Part shown: positions 17,533-26,762 of the stretch, piece by piece | Layout of the letters: every line of letters begins with the position of its first letter | Position numbering within the stretch: the stretch's first letter is position 1 | Assembly (NCBI GenBank): GCA_021740915.1 | Contig: JAIOYW010000020.1 | Span: 1 to 64,000 of the forward strand | Direction: 5' to 3' | Length of the DNA stretch: 64,000 nucleotides | From: Ignavibacteriales bacterium | Lineage (GTDB): Bacteria > Bacteroidota > Ignavibacteria > Ignavibacteriales > Melioribacteraceae | Notes under the pieces: generated by a model | Database searches by the model: none | Seen by the model: only the letters and a program-made list of their open reading frames with translations | Told to the model about the DNA's origin: nothing | Made by a program: the position numbers and the translations under genes

Positions 17533-17658
17533 GCAGATTGGCTAAAGAAAAGGTGATTATTTCAAGTTAACGAACTTATCGAAGATTTTAATTCTCAGAT
17601 TCAACAGACAATCAGAACTGTTAATTTATTCTATGCAAAATTCCTCTCACTCTCCATT

Positions 17659-18969
17659 TCATAGAATGCCTGTTGCTATATCAGGAAAAAAGAATACAAA
17701 CATTAATACGAATAGCTGAATGATCACGAATGGAATTATTCCACGATAAATACTGGATGTTGAAATTTCAGGAGGAGCAACGCCTTTCAGATAGAAGAGC
17801 GAGAATCCAAAGGGTGGTGTGAGAAATGAGGTCTGTAAGTTCAGAGCGATCAAAATGCCTGCCCATATCGGATCAATACCAAGATGTTTGAATAATGGGG
17901 CAACGACAGGAACAATAATAAACGTAATTTCAAAAAAATCGATAAAAAATCCTGCAATAAATACTATAACCATTACGATCATTAGAAATAAATCGGGACT
18001 AAGTTCGGATCCGGAGATCATTGAGGCAAGGTAAACATCTCCGCCCATGCCTCGGAAAACAAGTCCAAAAGCGGATGCACCGACAAGTATTATAAAAGCC
18101 ATACTGGTAAGTGTCGTGGTTCTTAGCATCACTTCTTTTAACGTAATCAGGCTTAATTTTCTTTGGATTACAGTAAGGATTGTCGCGCCGGCAGCTCCAA
18201 TGGCAGCAGCTTCAGTAGGAGAGGCAATACCGGCAAAAATACTGCCCAGCACTGCGAGAATGAGTAAGAATGGAACTAGAAAAGCAACAATTATTTTGCG
18301 GGCTTTTTCTTTCCCCCCGAATTTGCGAAGTTCCGCTTCCGGCATCGGCGGGGCATATCCCTTGCGGAAGCCGCTGATAAGTGTAATATAAATGAGATAA
18401 CAAAGAACCAAAATAAAACCGGGAACTACTGCGGCAAGGAATAGATCACCAACGGATACATTCAGAACGCTTCCCAGCAGGACAAGAACAACGCTCGGAG
18501 GTATTATCTGTCCAAGAGTTCCGGCGGCTGCAATTATTCCTGTGGAAAAATCGGGATTGTAATTGCGTTTCAACATCACAGGCAGACTGAGTACGCCCAT
18601 TGTCACGACGGTTGCACCCACAATTCCCGTGGCTGCTGCAAGCATTGTTCCAACAACAAGAACCGATATTGCCAATCCGCCACGTAACTTTCCAAAAAGC
18701 AAAGCCATAGTTTCAAGTAATTCTTCCGCCAGTCCTGACTTCTCAAACATTACCCCCATAAAAATAAATAATGGTACCGCAAGCAGAATATAATTATTCA
18801 TTATCCCCCATATTCTTAGCGGGAGAAGGTTGAAAAAATCGAGACCGAAAGTCAAGTAACCAAAGATCAAAGAGACACCGCCTAACGTAAATGCAACCGG
18901 AAATCCTGCCAGAAGCAGTACAAGAAGTGTCAGGAAGAATATTAGAGGCAGACTATCAAAACCGCTCAT
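17659..18969 (-). CDS. TRAP transporter large permease (DctM family)
   Basis: A 436-residue membrane protein with about twelve helices, the ion-coupled channel of a TRAP uptake system. Typical pieces: LAGFPVAFTLGG near the start, FIFMGVMFEKSGLAEELL, AATGIVGATVVTMGVLSLPVML, GTLGQIIPPSVVLVLLG and FFIDFFEITFIIVPVVAPL. Its start overlaps the small permease stop by 4 nt (ATGA). No periplasmic DctP-type binding protein lies nearby, so the substrate is unknown. Confidence 0.95.
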   Translation of the reverse strand: MSGFDSLPLIFFLTLLVLLLAGFPVAFTLGGVSLIFGYLTFGLDFFNLLPLRIWGIMNNYILLAVPLFIFMGVMFEKSGLAEELLETMALLFGKLRGGLAISVLVVGTMLAAATGIVGATVVTMGVLSLPVMLKRNYNPDFSTGIIAAAGTLGQIIPPSVVLVLLGSVLNVSVGDLFLAAVVPGFILVLCYLIYITLISGFRKGYAPPMPEAELRKFGGKEKARKIIVAFLVPFLLILAVLGSIFAGIASPTEAAAIGAAGATILTVIQRKLSLITLKEVMLRTTTLTSMAFIILVGASAFGLVFRGMGGDVYLASMISGSELSPDLFLMIVMVIVFIAGFFIDFFEITFIIVPVVAPLFKHLGIDPIWAGILIALNLQTSFLTPPFGFSLFYLKGVAPPEISTSSIYRGIIPFVIIQLFVLMFVFFFPDIATGIL

Positions 18970-19472
18970 TTATCCTCCGGTTTCATTATGTTGATGAGCG
19001 ATGTCAAAAACATTGAAATTCCCTGGATAAGTAGCAGCAAAAAAGAGAGGGGCAGCACTGACTTAATTATGTATCGGGCTGGTAATCCTCCGGGGTCAGG
19101 CGATATTTCACCGAAAAGCCATGAATTATATACGAATCTGTAAGAAGTATAGATCACCAGAAGGCAAAATGGAATTAGAAATACTACTGTGCCAATAAGA
19201 TTGATCCAGGCTTTTTTTCTATTATTAAGCAGGGAATAGATAACGTCAACTCTGACATGGTCATCTACCCGCAGTGTATAGGTGGCACCCAGTAGGAAAA
19301 GTGCAGCAAAAATATGCCATTCAAGTTCCTGTACAGCGACACTCGATGCATTGAAGATATATCGGGAAACAACATCACCGGTTACAATTAGAACTAAAAT
19401 AAAAGACAGCCAGGAAATTGCTTTCCCAAAGAAAGCATTAAAATTATTAATGATCTCAGCAATTTTTTTCAT
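18966..19472 (-). CDS. TRAP transporter small permease (DctQ family)
   Basis: A 168-residue protein with four membrane helices; FILVLIVTGDVVSRYIFN, EWHIFAALFLLGATYTLR and VRVDVIYSLL fit DctQ. A longer frame begins at 19526 but would overlap the upstream gene by 38 nt; ATG 19472 (MKKIAEIIN) follows CCGGGCAACGAA and gives the normal family length, so I chose it. It works with the large permease encoded next. Confidence 0.9.
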   Translation of the reverse strand: MKKIAEIINNFNAFFGKAISWLSFILVLIVTGDVVSRYIFNASSVAVQELEWHIFAALFLLGATYTLRVDDHVRVDVIYSLLNNRKKAWINLIGTVVFLIPFCLLVIYTSYRFVYNSWLFGEISPDPGGLPARYIIKSVLPLSFLLLLIQGISMFLTSLINIMKPEDK

Positions 19473-19488
19473 TTCGTTGCCCGGCTTT

Positions 19489-20997
19489 TTATTCGGTTTG
19501 AATAAAGTTAATTGGTTCAGATTCATTGTTCAATCTGTCCATCGAACTAATTATATAAATGAATTTATCATTCACAAAATCTTCACCAGTGAATGTAATA
19601 GAAAGGGTGCTTTTACCTAAAATTTTTATGATATTAGCCGGGTTGCTGAAATCGGGTTTATCATCCCGGTCAAACCGGTAGATTATATATTTAGCAGGGC
19701 TATCTCCATCGGAAGCTACTCCGGGATTTTTCCATCCCAGCCTGAGAGAATCGTTTTTAAGCACAGCCGTACACTCTGCTGGCGGCAGGGGCGGGAGGTT
19801 ATCCAGATATTTCATTGGCGGAGTAAAAGCCGGAAAATTATACCAGTCGTTCTGCATTGAATCAGCAAGTCCCAAGAAATTGTTAAAGATAGATTTAGCA
19901 CTAAAAAACACTTCGCCGGAGACGTTTTCAGTGTTTCGGTTCAACCGGACCTGGTCACCTGTTTCACCTGCTCTGCCTTTGTATCTTGCCGAAGTAAAAC
20001 GCGATGAATAAATTCCTATATACAAATGAAGCCCATCATTTATGGAGGCCCACCAGGGAAGGAGTTTTGCGTAGGCTGCCCGGGCATGATCCATTTCCCA
20101 GTAAATCTGTGGATTAAGGTAATCAACTGATTTGTCCTTTATCCAGGTCAGCGGGTCGCAATAAAGTGTTGAGTAAGAATTGAGTCCATCAGTCCCTGCA
20201 TACTTATTCTCAACTATTCCAAAAGGAGAAATCCCAAATTTAACGTGTTTTTTTACAGACTTAATCGCGTATTGAACTTCGCGCACCATCTGATTAATAT
20301 TATCCCTTCGCCAGTCATTAATATCCGTAAATCCGCGGTTAAACTTGACAAACGTAAGTGAATCCTCATTGGAAACGAGCGGTTCATATGGATAGAAATA
20401 GTCATCAAAATGGATTCCGTCTATGTCATATCTCGTGACGATATCCATAGTTACATTTCTTATAAAATCTCTCACTCCGGGGTGACCCGGATCGAGCATC
20501 TTATAGTTATTGAAACTCAGCAGCCATTCTGGATGCTGGTTTGAAACATGTTGTGCTGAGTATTCGTAGAGATCAATAATCCGGACTGCTCTGTACGGGT
20601 TCAGCCAGGCATGAAGCTCCATTCCTCTATTGTGTGCTTCGTCAATTATAAATGAAAGCGGATCAAAAAACGGCTCCGGAGCTCGTCCCTGTTCGCCGGT
20701 CAGCCAATATGACCAGGGCTCGAAATTCGATTGATAAAGTGCATCGCATTCGGTCCTGACCTGGAAAAGAACAGCATTAATTCCGGCTGCTTCAAGTTGA
20801 TCAAGAATTCGGACTAAATCTGAGATGTTTTGTCCGGATGATAAGTCGTTTGATATTGGCCAGTCAATATTAGCAACTGAGGCAAGCCAGGCTCCCCTGA
20901 ACAAAAATTTCGGCTGAGCAGATGTGTCTCCCGGATTACTAAAAAACATAAGTACTGCAAAGAGTAAAAAGAGCCGGGCAATTCTTCTTAATGGCAT
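19489..20997 (-). CDS. Exported family-10-like glycosyl hydrolase (GHL10/DUF187)
   Basis: A 502-residue protein with an N-terminal signal peptide (FLLFAVLMFFSNPGDTSA). The core matches YngK-type GHL10 proteins: FRGAWLASVANIDWP, INAVLFQVRTECDALY, LHAWLNPYRA and DGIHFDDYFYPY. About 100 C-terminal residues look like an FN3-type beta sandwich. It ends 16 nt before the TRAP small permease, so the three genes may be one operon; that would suggest uptake of a product of this enzyme, which is inference only. Confidence 0.92.
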   Translation of the reverse strand: MPLRRIARLFLLFAVLMFFSNPGDTSAQPKFLFRGAWLASVANIDWPISNDLSSGQNISDLVRILDQLEAAGINAVLFQVRTECDALYQSNFEPWSYWLTGEQGRAPEPFFDPLSFIIDEAHNRGMELHAWLNPYRAVRIIDLYEYSAQHVSNQHPEWLLSFNNYKMLDPGHPGVRDFIRNVTMDIVTRYDIDGIHFDDYFYPYEPLVSNEDSLTFVKFNRGFTDINDWRRDNINQMVREVQYAIKSVKKHVKFGISPFGIVENKYAGTDGLNSYSTLYCDPLTWIKDKSVDYLNPQIYWEMDHARAAYAKLLPWWASINDGLHLYIGIYSSRFTSARYKGRAGETGDQVRLNRNTENVSGEVFFSAKSIFNNFLGLADSMQNDWYNFPAFTPPMKYLDNLPPLPPAECTAVLKNDSLRLGWKNPGVASDGDSPAKYIIYRFDRDDKPDFSNPANIIKILGKSTLSITFTGEDFVNDKFIYIISSMDRLNNESEPINFIQTE

Positions 20998-21246
20998 ATG
21001 ACGACCTGTTTAATATTTTTTCATGAATTTATTAAAATAGTTAAAATTGAAATTATTTAATTCTGCTTTGTATTTATAGCTGTTCAATTGAATACATTTA
21101 TACAAAGAAAGTCAAAATTAATTGAATGTGGTGCAGATCAAAGACTACAGGCGAAAAGTGCCGTTTCTTTTATTAGAGAATGAGAATAATTATATTTATA
21201 GGCTTGATGTAAGATAAAACCTTAGCTTTGATTGGAGCAGAATTTA

Positions 21247-22623
21247 ATGGCGAATAGAATATTAATTGTTGATGATGAGAAAGCAATAAGAGAACCCCTC
21301 GCAATGATCCTCGGGGAAGAGAAGTATGAAACTGACACTGCCGCCGACGGTGAAGAAGCGTTAAATAAAATCCGTGAAAATGATTATGATGTTGTTCTGT
21401 CAGATATTAAAATGCCAAGGATAGACGGTATTCAATTACTTGCAGAAACTTCGAAGCTCTCCCCGAACACTTTTTTTATTATTATGACAGCATACGCATC
21501 TGTTGAAACAGCGATTGAGGCATTGAGACAGGGAGCCTATGATTATTTGATCAAGCCTGTTGAGTTCGATGATCTGCTTATCAGAATGAAAAGGCTGTTT
21601 GAATACCGCAAAATGTACAATGAAAATAAATTGCTAAGGCGGAAAGTCTCTGAGGATTTTTCTTTTGACAAGATTATCGGTCAGAGTGAACCAATGCAGC
21701 GGGTTTTCCGTGTCATTAAAAAAGTAGCTGAAACCAACAGCAATGTACTGATTTCGGGGAAGAGTGGAACCGGAAAAGAGCTCGTTGCCAAAGCAATTCA
21801 TTATAATAGCAAGAGAAAAGATAAAATATTTCTTCCGGTTAACTGTGGAGCAATATCCGAAAATCTAATAGAAAGTGAATTGTTCGGACATAAAAGGGGA
21901 TCATTTACCGGTGCAACCGAAGAAAAAATGGGACTCTTTAAGGTTGCTGAAGGCGGAACTCTTTTTCTGGATGAAATTGGCGAGCTTCCCCTTAATCTTC
22001 AGGTTAAACTTCTCAGAGCGCTCGAAGATAAGCAGTTTCTTCCCGTTGGTGCGACAAAAACTGTTACCGCAGATGCCCGCATAATCGCCGCAACAAATCA
22101 GAATCTTTTCGAGAAAGCTAAGAACGGTGAATTCCGCGAAGATCTTTATTATCGGCTGAATGTTGTTGAAATCAAACTCCCCTCATTAAATGAAAGAAAA
22201 GAAGATATTCCTTTACTCGTCAACCATTTTATCGAAAAGTATTGTAAGGAGATGGGAAAGAAAATTCTCGGTGTTGAAAACGATACTATGAAAGCACTAA
22301 TGGGTCATGACTGGCGCGGTGGTGTGAGAGAACTCGAAAATGTTATTGAACGGGCAATTATTTTTACTGCGGGCGATACAATTACAATGGATGACTTGTC
22401 CGAGAATATCAGGGGTAATTCAATACAATACGGTTTCCCGGATTCGCTTAAAGAAGCCGTTAGAAATTTTGAACGGGATCATATACTGAAAACAATTAAA
22501 AAATTTGGAATGAATAAGGATGAAGCAGCAAAAGCGTTAGATATAGGGCTTTCATCGCTTTACAGAAAAATGGATGAACTCGGTATTCCTACAAAATCCC
22601 CCAAAGAACATGAAATGATGTAA
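21247..22623 (+). CDS. Orphan sigma-54-dependent response regulator (NtrC family)
   Basis: A 458-residue activator. Receiver: D9/D10, phosphorylated D53, T81, K103. AAA+: Walker A GKSGTGKE, contact loop GSFTGA (Ser replaces the usual Ala), Walker [12 protein letters not shown]. Fis-type DNA-binding end: [25 protein letters not shown] at 21232 extends the frame by five codons, but GGAGCAG sits between it and ATG 21247, so the ATG is the start. There is no kinase beside it. It lies 35 nt before the secreted subtilisin gene; co-transcription is possible. Confidence 0.96.
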   Translation: MANRILIVDDEKAIREPLAMILGEEKYETDTAADGEEALNKIRENDYDVVLSDIKMPRIDGIQLLAETSKLSPNTFFIIMTAYASVETAIEALRQGAYDYLIKPVEFDDLLIRMKRLFEYRKMYNENKLLRRKVSEDFSFDKIIGQSEPMQRVFRVIKKVAETNSNVLISGKSGTGKELVAKAIHYNSKRKDKIFLPVNCGAISENLIESELFGHKRGSFTGATEEKMGLFKVAEGGTLFLDEIGELPLNLQVKLLRALEDKQFLPVGATKTVTADARIIAATNQNLFEKAKNGEFREDLYYRLNVVEIKLPSLNERKEDIPLLVNHFIEKYCKEMGKKILGVENDTMKALMGHDWRGGVRELENVIERAIIFTAGDTITMDDLSENIRGNSIQYGFPDSLKEAVRNFERDHILKTIKKFGMNKDEAAKALDIGLSSLYRKMDELGIPTKSPKEHEMM

Positions 22624-22658
22624 AACGTAAATTTTATTATTAATTAACCGGCAGTAAA

Positions 22659-25600
22659 ATGAAAAAAACATTTTTAATAATGCTTCTGGCTGTGTTCACG
22701 GCAGCCTCATTTGCACAGAACTCAGCAAAAATATCGGACCGCTTGTCGCAAAAAATAAATAATGGTGAAAAAGAAATTCTTGTCTGGGTATATCTTACAG
22801 ATAAAGGCAGCGGGATTGAAAAATATTTTAATGCTCCGGAAAAAGTTGTTACGAAAAGATCACTGGAGAGAAGAGCTAAAAGAAGTTCAATTGAAAGCCT
22901 GATAGATTTCGATGATCTTCCGGTAAATCAGACATACGTTAAAACGCTTGTTCAGCAGGGTGTAAAGATAAAGCAGCAAAGCAGATGGTTTAATGCCGTT
23001 AGCGCATTTCTCTCTCCTGCTCAGATAGAGACAATTGAAAAATTATCCTTTGTGAAGAAAATTGATATTGTGAACAGGATATCTTCATCGAGGAGATTTT
23101 CTGAAACTTCTACTGACGCAGAATTCTCAGAACAAATTTCCGATAAAGGAATTTTTTCATATAATTATGGTGCATCTCTCACACAAATGCAGCAGATCAA
23201 TGTTCCGGCAGTTCATGACCTGGGCATTTATGGGCAGGGCGTTCTTGTATGTGTTCTTGATGCCGGATTTAACAGGTTGACCCATGAGTCATTTTCAAAT
23301 ATGAATATTCTCGACAAGTGGGATTTTGTCAATAACGATCCCGATGTTGGTGATGGTTCTGATATGGGCGAGGGATCGCACGGAACGCAGACTCTTTCTA
23401 CAATCGGCGGATTCAAAGAAGGGCAGTTAATCGGCCCTGCTTTCGGCGCCGATTATATTCTTGCAAAAACAGAAAACACTGACAGTGAAACACCGGTTGA
23501 AGAGGATAACTGGGTTGCCGGTATTGAATGGGCAGACAGTCTCGGGGCTGACGTTTCATCAACTTCCCTTGGTTATATTGGTTTTGATTCGCCATATGTC
23601 GGTTATACCTGGCAGGATATGGACGGAAACACAGCCGTAATTACGATTGCAGCAGACCTTGCGGTTAAAAGGGGAATTGTTGTTGTTAATTCAGCCGGAA
23701 ACGAAGGATATGATGCCACTCACAATACACTCGGCGCACCCTCAGATGGAGACAGCGTAATAGCAGTCGGAGCAGTAACATCTTCAGGAACAAGATCATC
23801 TTTCAGCTCTGTCGGGAATACAGTGGATGGCAGGATCAAGCCCGATGTTATGGCTATGGGTTCATCGGTTACAGTTGCCAGTCCATACAGCAATACAGGT
23901 TATACATCATCAAGCGGCACATCATTCAGCTGTCCGCTCGCTGCGGGTGTTGCAGCGCTCATAGTTTCTTTTAATCCTGCACTCACACCAATGCAGGTCC
24001 GGGATATTATGCGTTCAACTGCTTCAAATGCAGCCACACCCAACAGGGAGTATGGCTGGGGTATTCTGAACGCTTATGAAGCGATACTCATTTCAGGATC
24101 ACCGGACAATGTTCCGCCGGATCCTGTCAATGATCTGTCTGTTCTTAATATTACTTCAAATTCTCTTACTATGCAATGGACTGCCCCGATGGATTCATCT
24201 GTCGGCGGGATAAAACAGTATGACATAAGAAAATCCACCACACCAATCAACACATTGAATGATTTTAACAATGCTGATCAGGTTGTCTTCTCAGGCATTC
24301 CGGCAGAGCCTGGTTCATCTGAATCCATACTTATTGAGGGACTCGAATTTTCAACCACCTATTATTTTGCACTCAGGGCAGCCGATTTCTGGGAAAACTG
24401 GTCGGATCTGTCGAATCTTGCATCCAGTACGAGCCTTGCCGCACCTGTATTGGCAGTCGATCCTGAAAGCATAAGTCTTAATCTTAATCCGGGCGTTTCT
24501 GACAGCAGAACAATTACACTGACAAATAATGCAGGGTCTCCATCTACCCTCGACTATAACGTTGCACTTACGAACAACACTTTCCCGGGCGGAGAGAAAA
24601 TAGCTCTTAAGCTAAATTCCGCCGGACAGATAAAATTAGATTCGGGTGACAAAGAAGAAGATGGTGTTCTTTTCGGGTCAGGATTAAAAGGTTATGGCGG
24701 ACCCGATATTTTTGGTTACGAGTGGATTGACAGTGATGAACCTGACGGTCCGCAATATGTCTGGGAAGATATCGCTGCAACAGGAACTCTGGCTACTGAC
24801 TGGACACCTACAGGATCATTTAATGCCAAGGACGAAGGCTATGCGGGTCCTTTTGCAATTGGATTCAGTTTTAAGTTTTACGGAGTGGAATATCAGAATG
24901 TTTACGCCAGTTCAAACGGATTTATTTCACTTATTAATCCAGGCGGCAATAGTTTTACAAATAGTCCGATTCCTTATGCAGATGATCCGAATGCATTCAT
25001 TTCTCCGATCTGGGATGATCTCGATGGCAGCAGTACCGGTACAGTCCATTACAAACAGGATGGATCACGGTTTATTATCCAGTACACTGACTGGGGTGAA
25101 TACTCAGCATCCGGTAAATTTACTTATCAGGTAGTTCTATACTCAAGCGGCAAAATATTGGTTTATTACAAACAACTCACCGGCGATCTGGTTTCTTCCA
25201 CTGTCGGTATTGAGAACCATAATGGAAGTGACGGACTTCAGGTTGCTTACGGGGCTTCGTATCTTAAAAATAATCTCGCGGTAAAATATTCATCAGAACC
25301 CGACTGGCTTACAACAGGAGCCCTCAGCGGAACAATAACAACAGGGAACAGCGCCAATCTCGAACTGAATTTCAATACTGAAGATTTGCCCCTCGGCGTT
25401 TATACAATGGATGTTGAAATAAGCTCGAATGATCCCGTGAATCCGCTAAAAGTTGTTCCGGTGACAATGCTTATTGGAGAAGGGGGACTCGTTACTGCAT
25501 CGGGGGTTATGCAGGATGGCTGGAATCTTGTTTCCGTACCGGTAAATACGCAGAATATGGCTGCCGCTGATATATTTGATGAAGCAGTATCACAGGTATT

Positions 25601-26579
25601 CGGGTATGATGACGGCTATTATATGGCAGAGATGTTATCAAATGGAACAGGATATTGGGTCAAATACTCCGGCAACCACGATATTTCTCTGACAGGCACA
25701 CAGCCCGGAGGCTCGGTTGCTGTTCAGGCTGGATGGAATATGATTGGCGGGTATGATACTGATGTCCCGGTCTCTTCTATCGTAAGCTCACCTGCAGGAA
25801 TTGTCGTATCTGAATATTTTGGTTTCAATTCAGGATACGCAGTTGCAAATGCTCTGACAGCCTGGCATGGGTATTGGGTGAAAGTTTCTCAGGCTGGCGC
25901 TCTCTCTTTCAGTGCACCAAAGAATTCCGGAAAAAACACTGCCAATAAGTATGACGGCATGAGTAAAATCTCGGTCAGCAGCTTAGAAGGAGGAAACGGA
26001 GTGCTTTATATCAGCCGTCAGGCGGTTGCAGAAGCAAACTTTGAAATGCCTCCTAAATTTGCAGACGATGTTTTTGATGTACGGTTCGAAGACGGAACAT
26101 TTGCTGCTGAAAGATCAGGTCTTCCGATTGAGATTTTGATATCCGGAAAACCAGGGGTGATTAAAATCAGCGTTGATGAAAATGATCTGGTTCCATACAT
26201 TTTATCGAATGGGAAACTGACTCCTGCATTAGGGAGCGATGGTGTTTATACTATTAATAAATCAGCGGGCGACAGGATTTTTCTTAATGAAAAAATGATT
26301 CCTGATAATTTCGAAGTTGCACAGAATTATCCGAATCCGTTTAACCCCTCGACAAATATCGGAGTAAGTCTTCCAGAGCAGGGAACAATTGAATTAAGAA
26401 TCTTTGATGCGATTGGTCAGCAAGTTGAAATGAATACTTATGCGCTTGATGCCGGCAAGCATCAATTGAATTGGAATGCTTCAGCCTTCGGCGCCGGAGT
26501 GTATTTCTATACGGTTTCATACCGTGGGAATGACGGCAGCACAGGAATGCAGTCCAGGAAGATGATTCTTCTCAAATAA
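22659..26579 (+). CDS. Secreted subtilisin-like S8 protease with FN3 and T9SS sorting domain
   Basis: A 1306-residue multidomain protein. Signal peptide 1-19 (ends AASFA), inhibitor-like pro-region about 25-140, peptidase S8 domain about 170-475 with Asp in VCVLDAGFN (about 201), His in GSHGTQ (about 240) and Ser in GTSFSCPLAAG (about 421). FN3 domain about 485-590, beta-sandwich and repeat regions about 600-1140 that include two related segments (DGWNLVSVP and AGWNMIGGY), then a T9SS type A domain from about 1227 (NYPNPFNPSTNIGVSLPEQG) to the end KMILLK. It should be exported across both membranes and probably attached to or released from the cell surface. Confidence 0.96.
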   Translation: MKKTFLIMLLAVFTAASFAQNSAKISDRLSQKINNGEKEILVWVYLTDKGSGIEKYFNAPEKVVTKRSLERRAKRSSIESLIDFDDLPVNQTYVKTLVQQGVKIKQQSRWFNAVSAFLSPAQIETIEKLSFVKKIDIVNRISSSRRFSETSTDAEFSEQISDKGIFSYNYGASLTQMQQINVPAVHDLGIYGQGVLVCVLDAGFNRLTHESFSNMNILDKWDFVNNDPDVGDGSDMGEGSHGTQTLSTIGGFKEGQLIGPAFGADYILAKTENTDSETPVEEDNWVAGIEWADSLGADVSSTSLGYIGFDSPYVGYTWQDMDGNTAVITIAADLAVKRGIVVVNSAGNEGYDATHNTLGAPSDGDSVIAVGAVTSSGTRSSFSSVGNTVDGRIKPDVMAMGSSVTVASPYSNTGYTSSSGTSFSCPLAAGVAALIVSFNPALTPMQVRDIMRSTASNAATPNREYGWGILNAYEAILISGSPDNVPPDPVNDLSVLNITSNSLTMQWTAPMDSSVGGIKQYDIRKSTTPINTLNDFNNADQVVFSGIPAEPGSSESILIEGLEFSTTYYFALRAADFWENWSDLSNLASSTSLAAPVLAVDPESISLNLNPGVSDSRTITLTNNAGSPSTLDYNVALTNNTFPGGEKIALKLNSAGQIKLDSGDKEEDGVLFGSGLKGYGGPDIFGYEWIDSDEPDGPQYVWEDIAATGTLATDWTPTGSFNAKDEGYAGPFAIGFSFKFYGVEYQNVYASSNGFISLINPGGNSFTNSPIPYADDPNAFISPIWDDLDGSSTGTVHYKQDGSRFIIQYTDWGEYSASGKFTYQVVLYSSGKILVYYKQLTGDLVSSTVGIENHNGSDGLQVAYGASYLKNNLAVKYSSEPDWLTTGALSGTITTGNSANLELNFNTEDLPLGVYTMDVEISSNDPVNPLKVVPVTMLIGEGGLVTASGVMQDGWNLVSVPVNTQNMAAADIFDEAVSQVFGYDDGYYMAEMLSNGTGYWVKYSGNHDISLTGTQPGGSVAVQAGWNMIGGYDTDVPVSSIVSSPAGIVVSEYFGFNSGYAVANALTAWHGYWVKVSQAGALSFSAPKNSGKNTANKYDGMSKISVSSLEGGNGVLYISRQAVAEANFEMPPKFADDVFDVRFEDGTFAAERSGLPIEILISGKPGVIKISVDENDLVPYILSNGKLTPALGSDGVYTINKSAGDRIFLNEKMIPDNFEVAQNYPNPFNPSTNIGVSLPEQGTIELRIFDAIGQQVEMNTYALDAGKHQLNWNASAFGAGVYFYTVSYRGNDGSTGMQSRKMILLK

Positions 26580-26602
26580 ATTTTCGGCCCTAAATTTCTG
26601 AT

Positions 26603-26638
26603 TAGAAGGCTGTCTCAAAAGGGCAGCCTTCATTTTAT
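26603..26638 (+). terminator. Rho-independent terminator of the subtilisin gene
   Basis: GAAGGCTG (26605-26612) pairs with CAGCCTTC (26624-26631) over an 11-nt loop, followed by ATTTTATCTTTT. It begins 24 nt after the stop. Confidence 0.87.
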
Positions 26639-26762
26639 CTTTTCGATGGAAATAAAGCCAAAAAACCACAAATAATAAATCAACCGAGTTGTGAAATGAT
26701 AATTTTCAAATACTCTTCGTGTTCCCCGGTAATAAAATTACAAAGAGTAAGCTGAAAAAATC

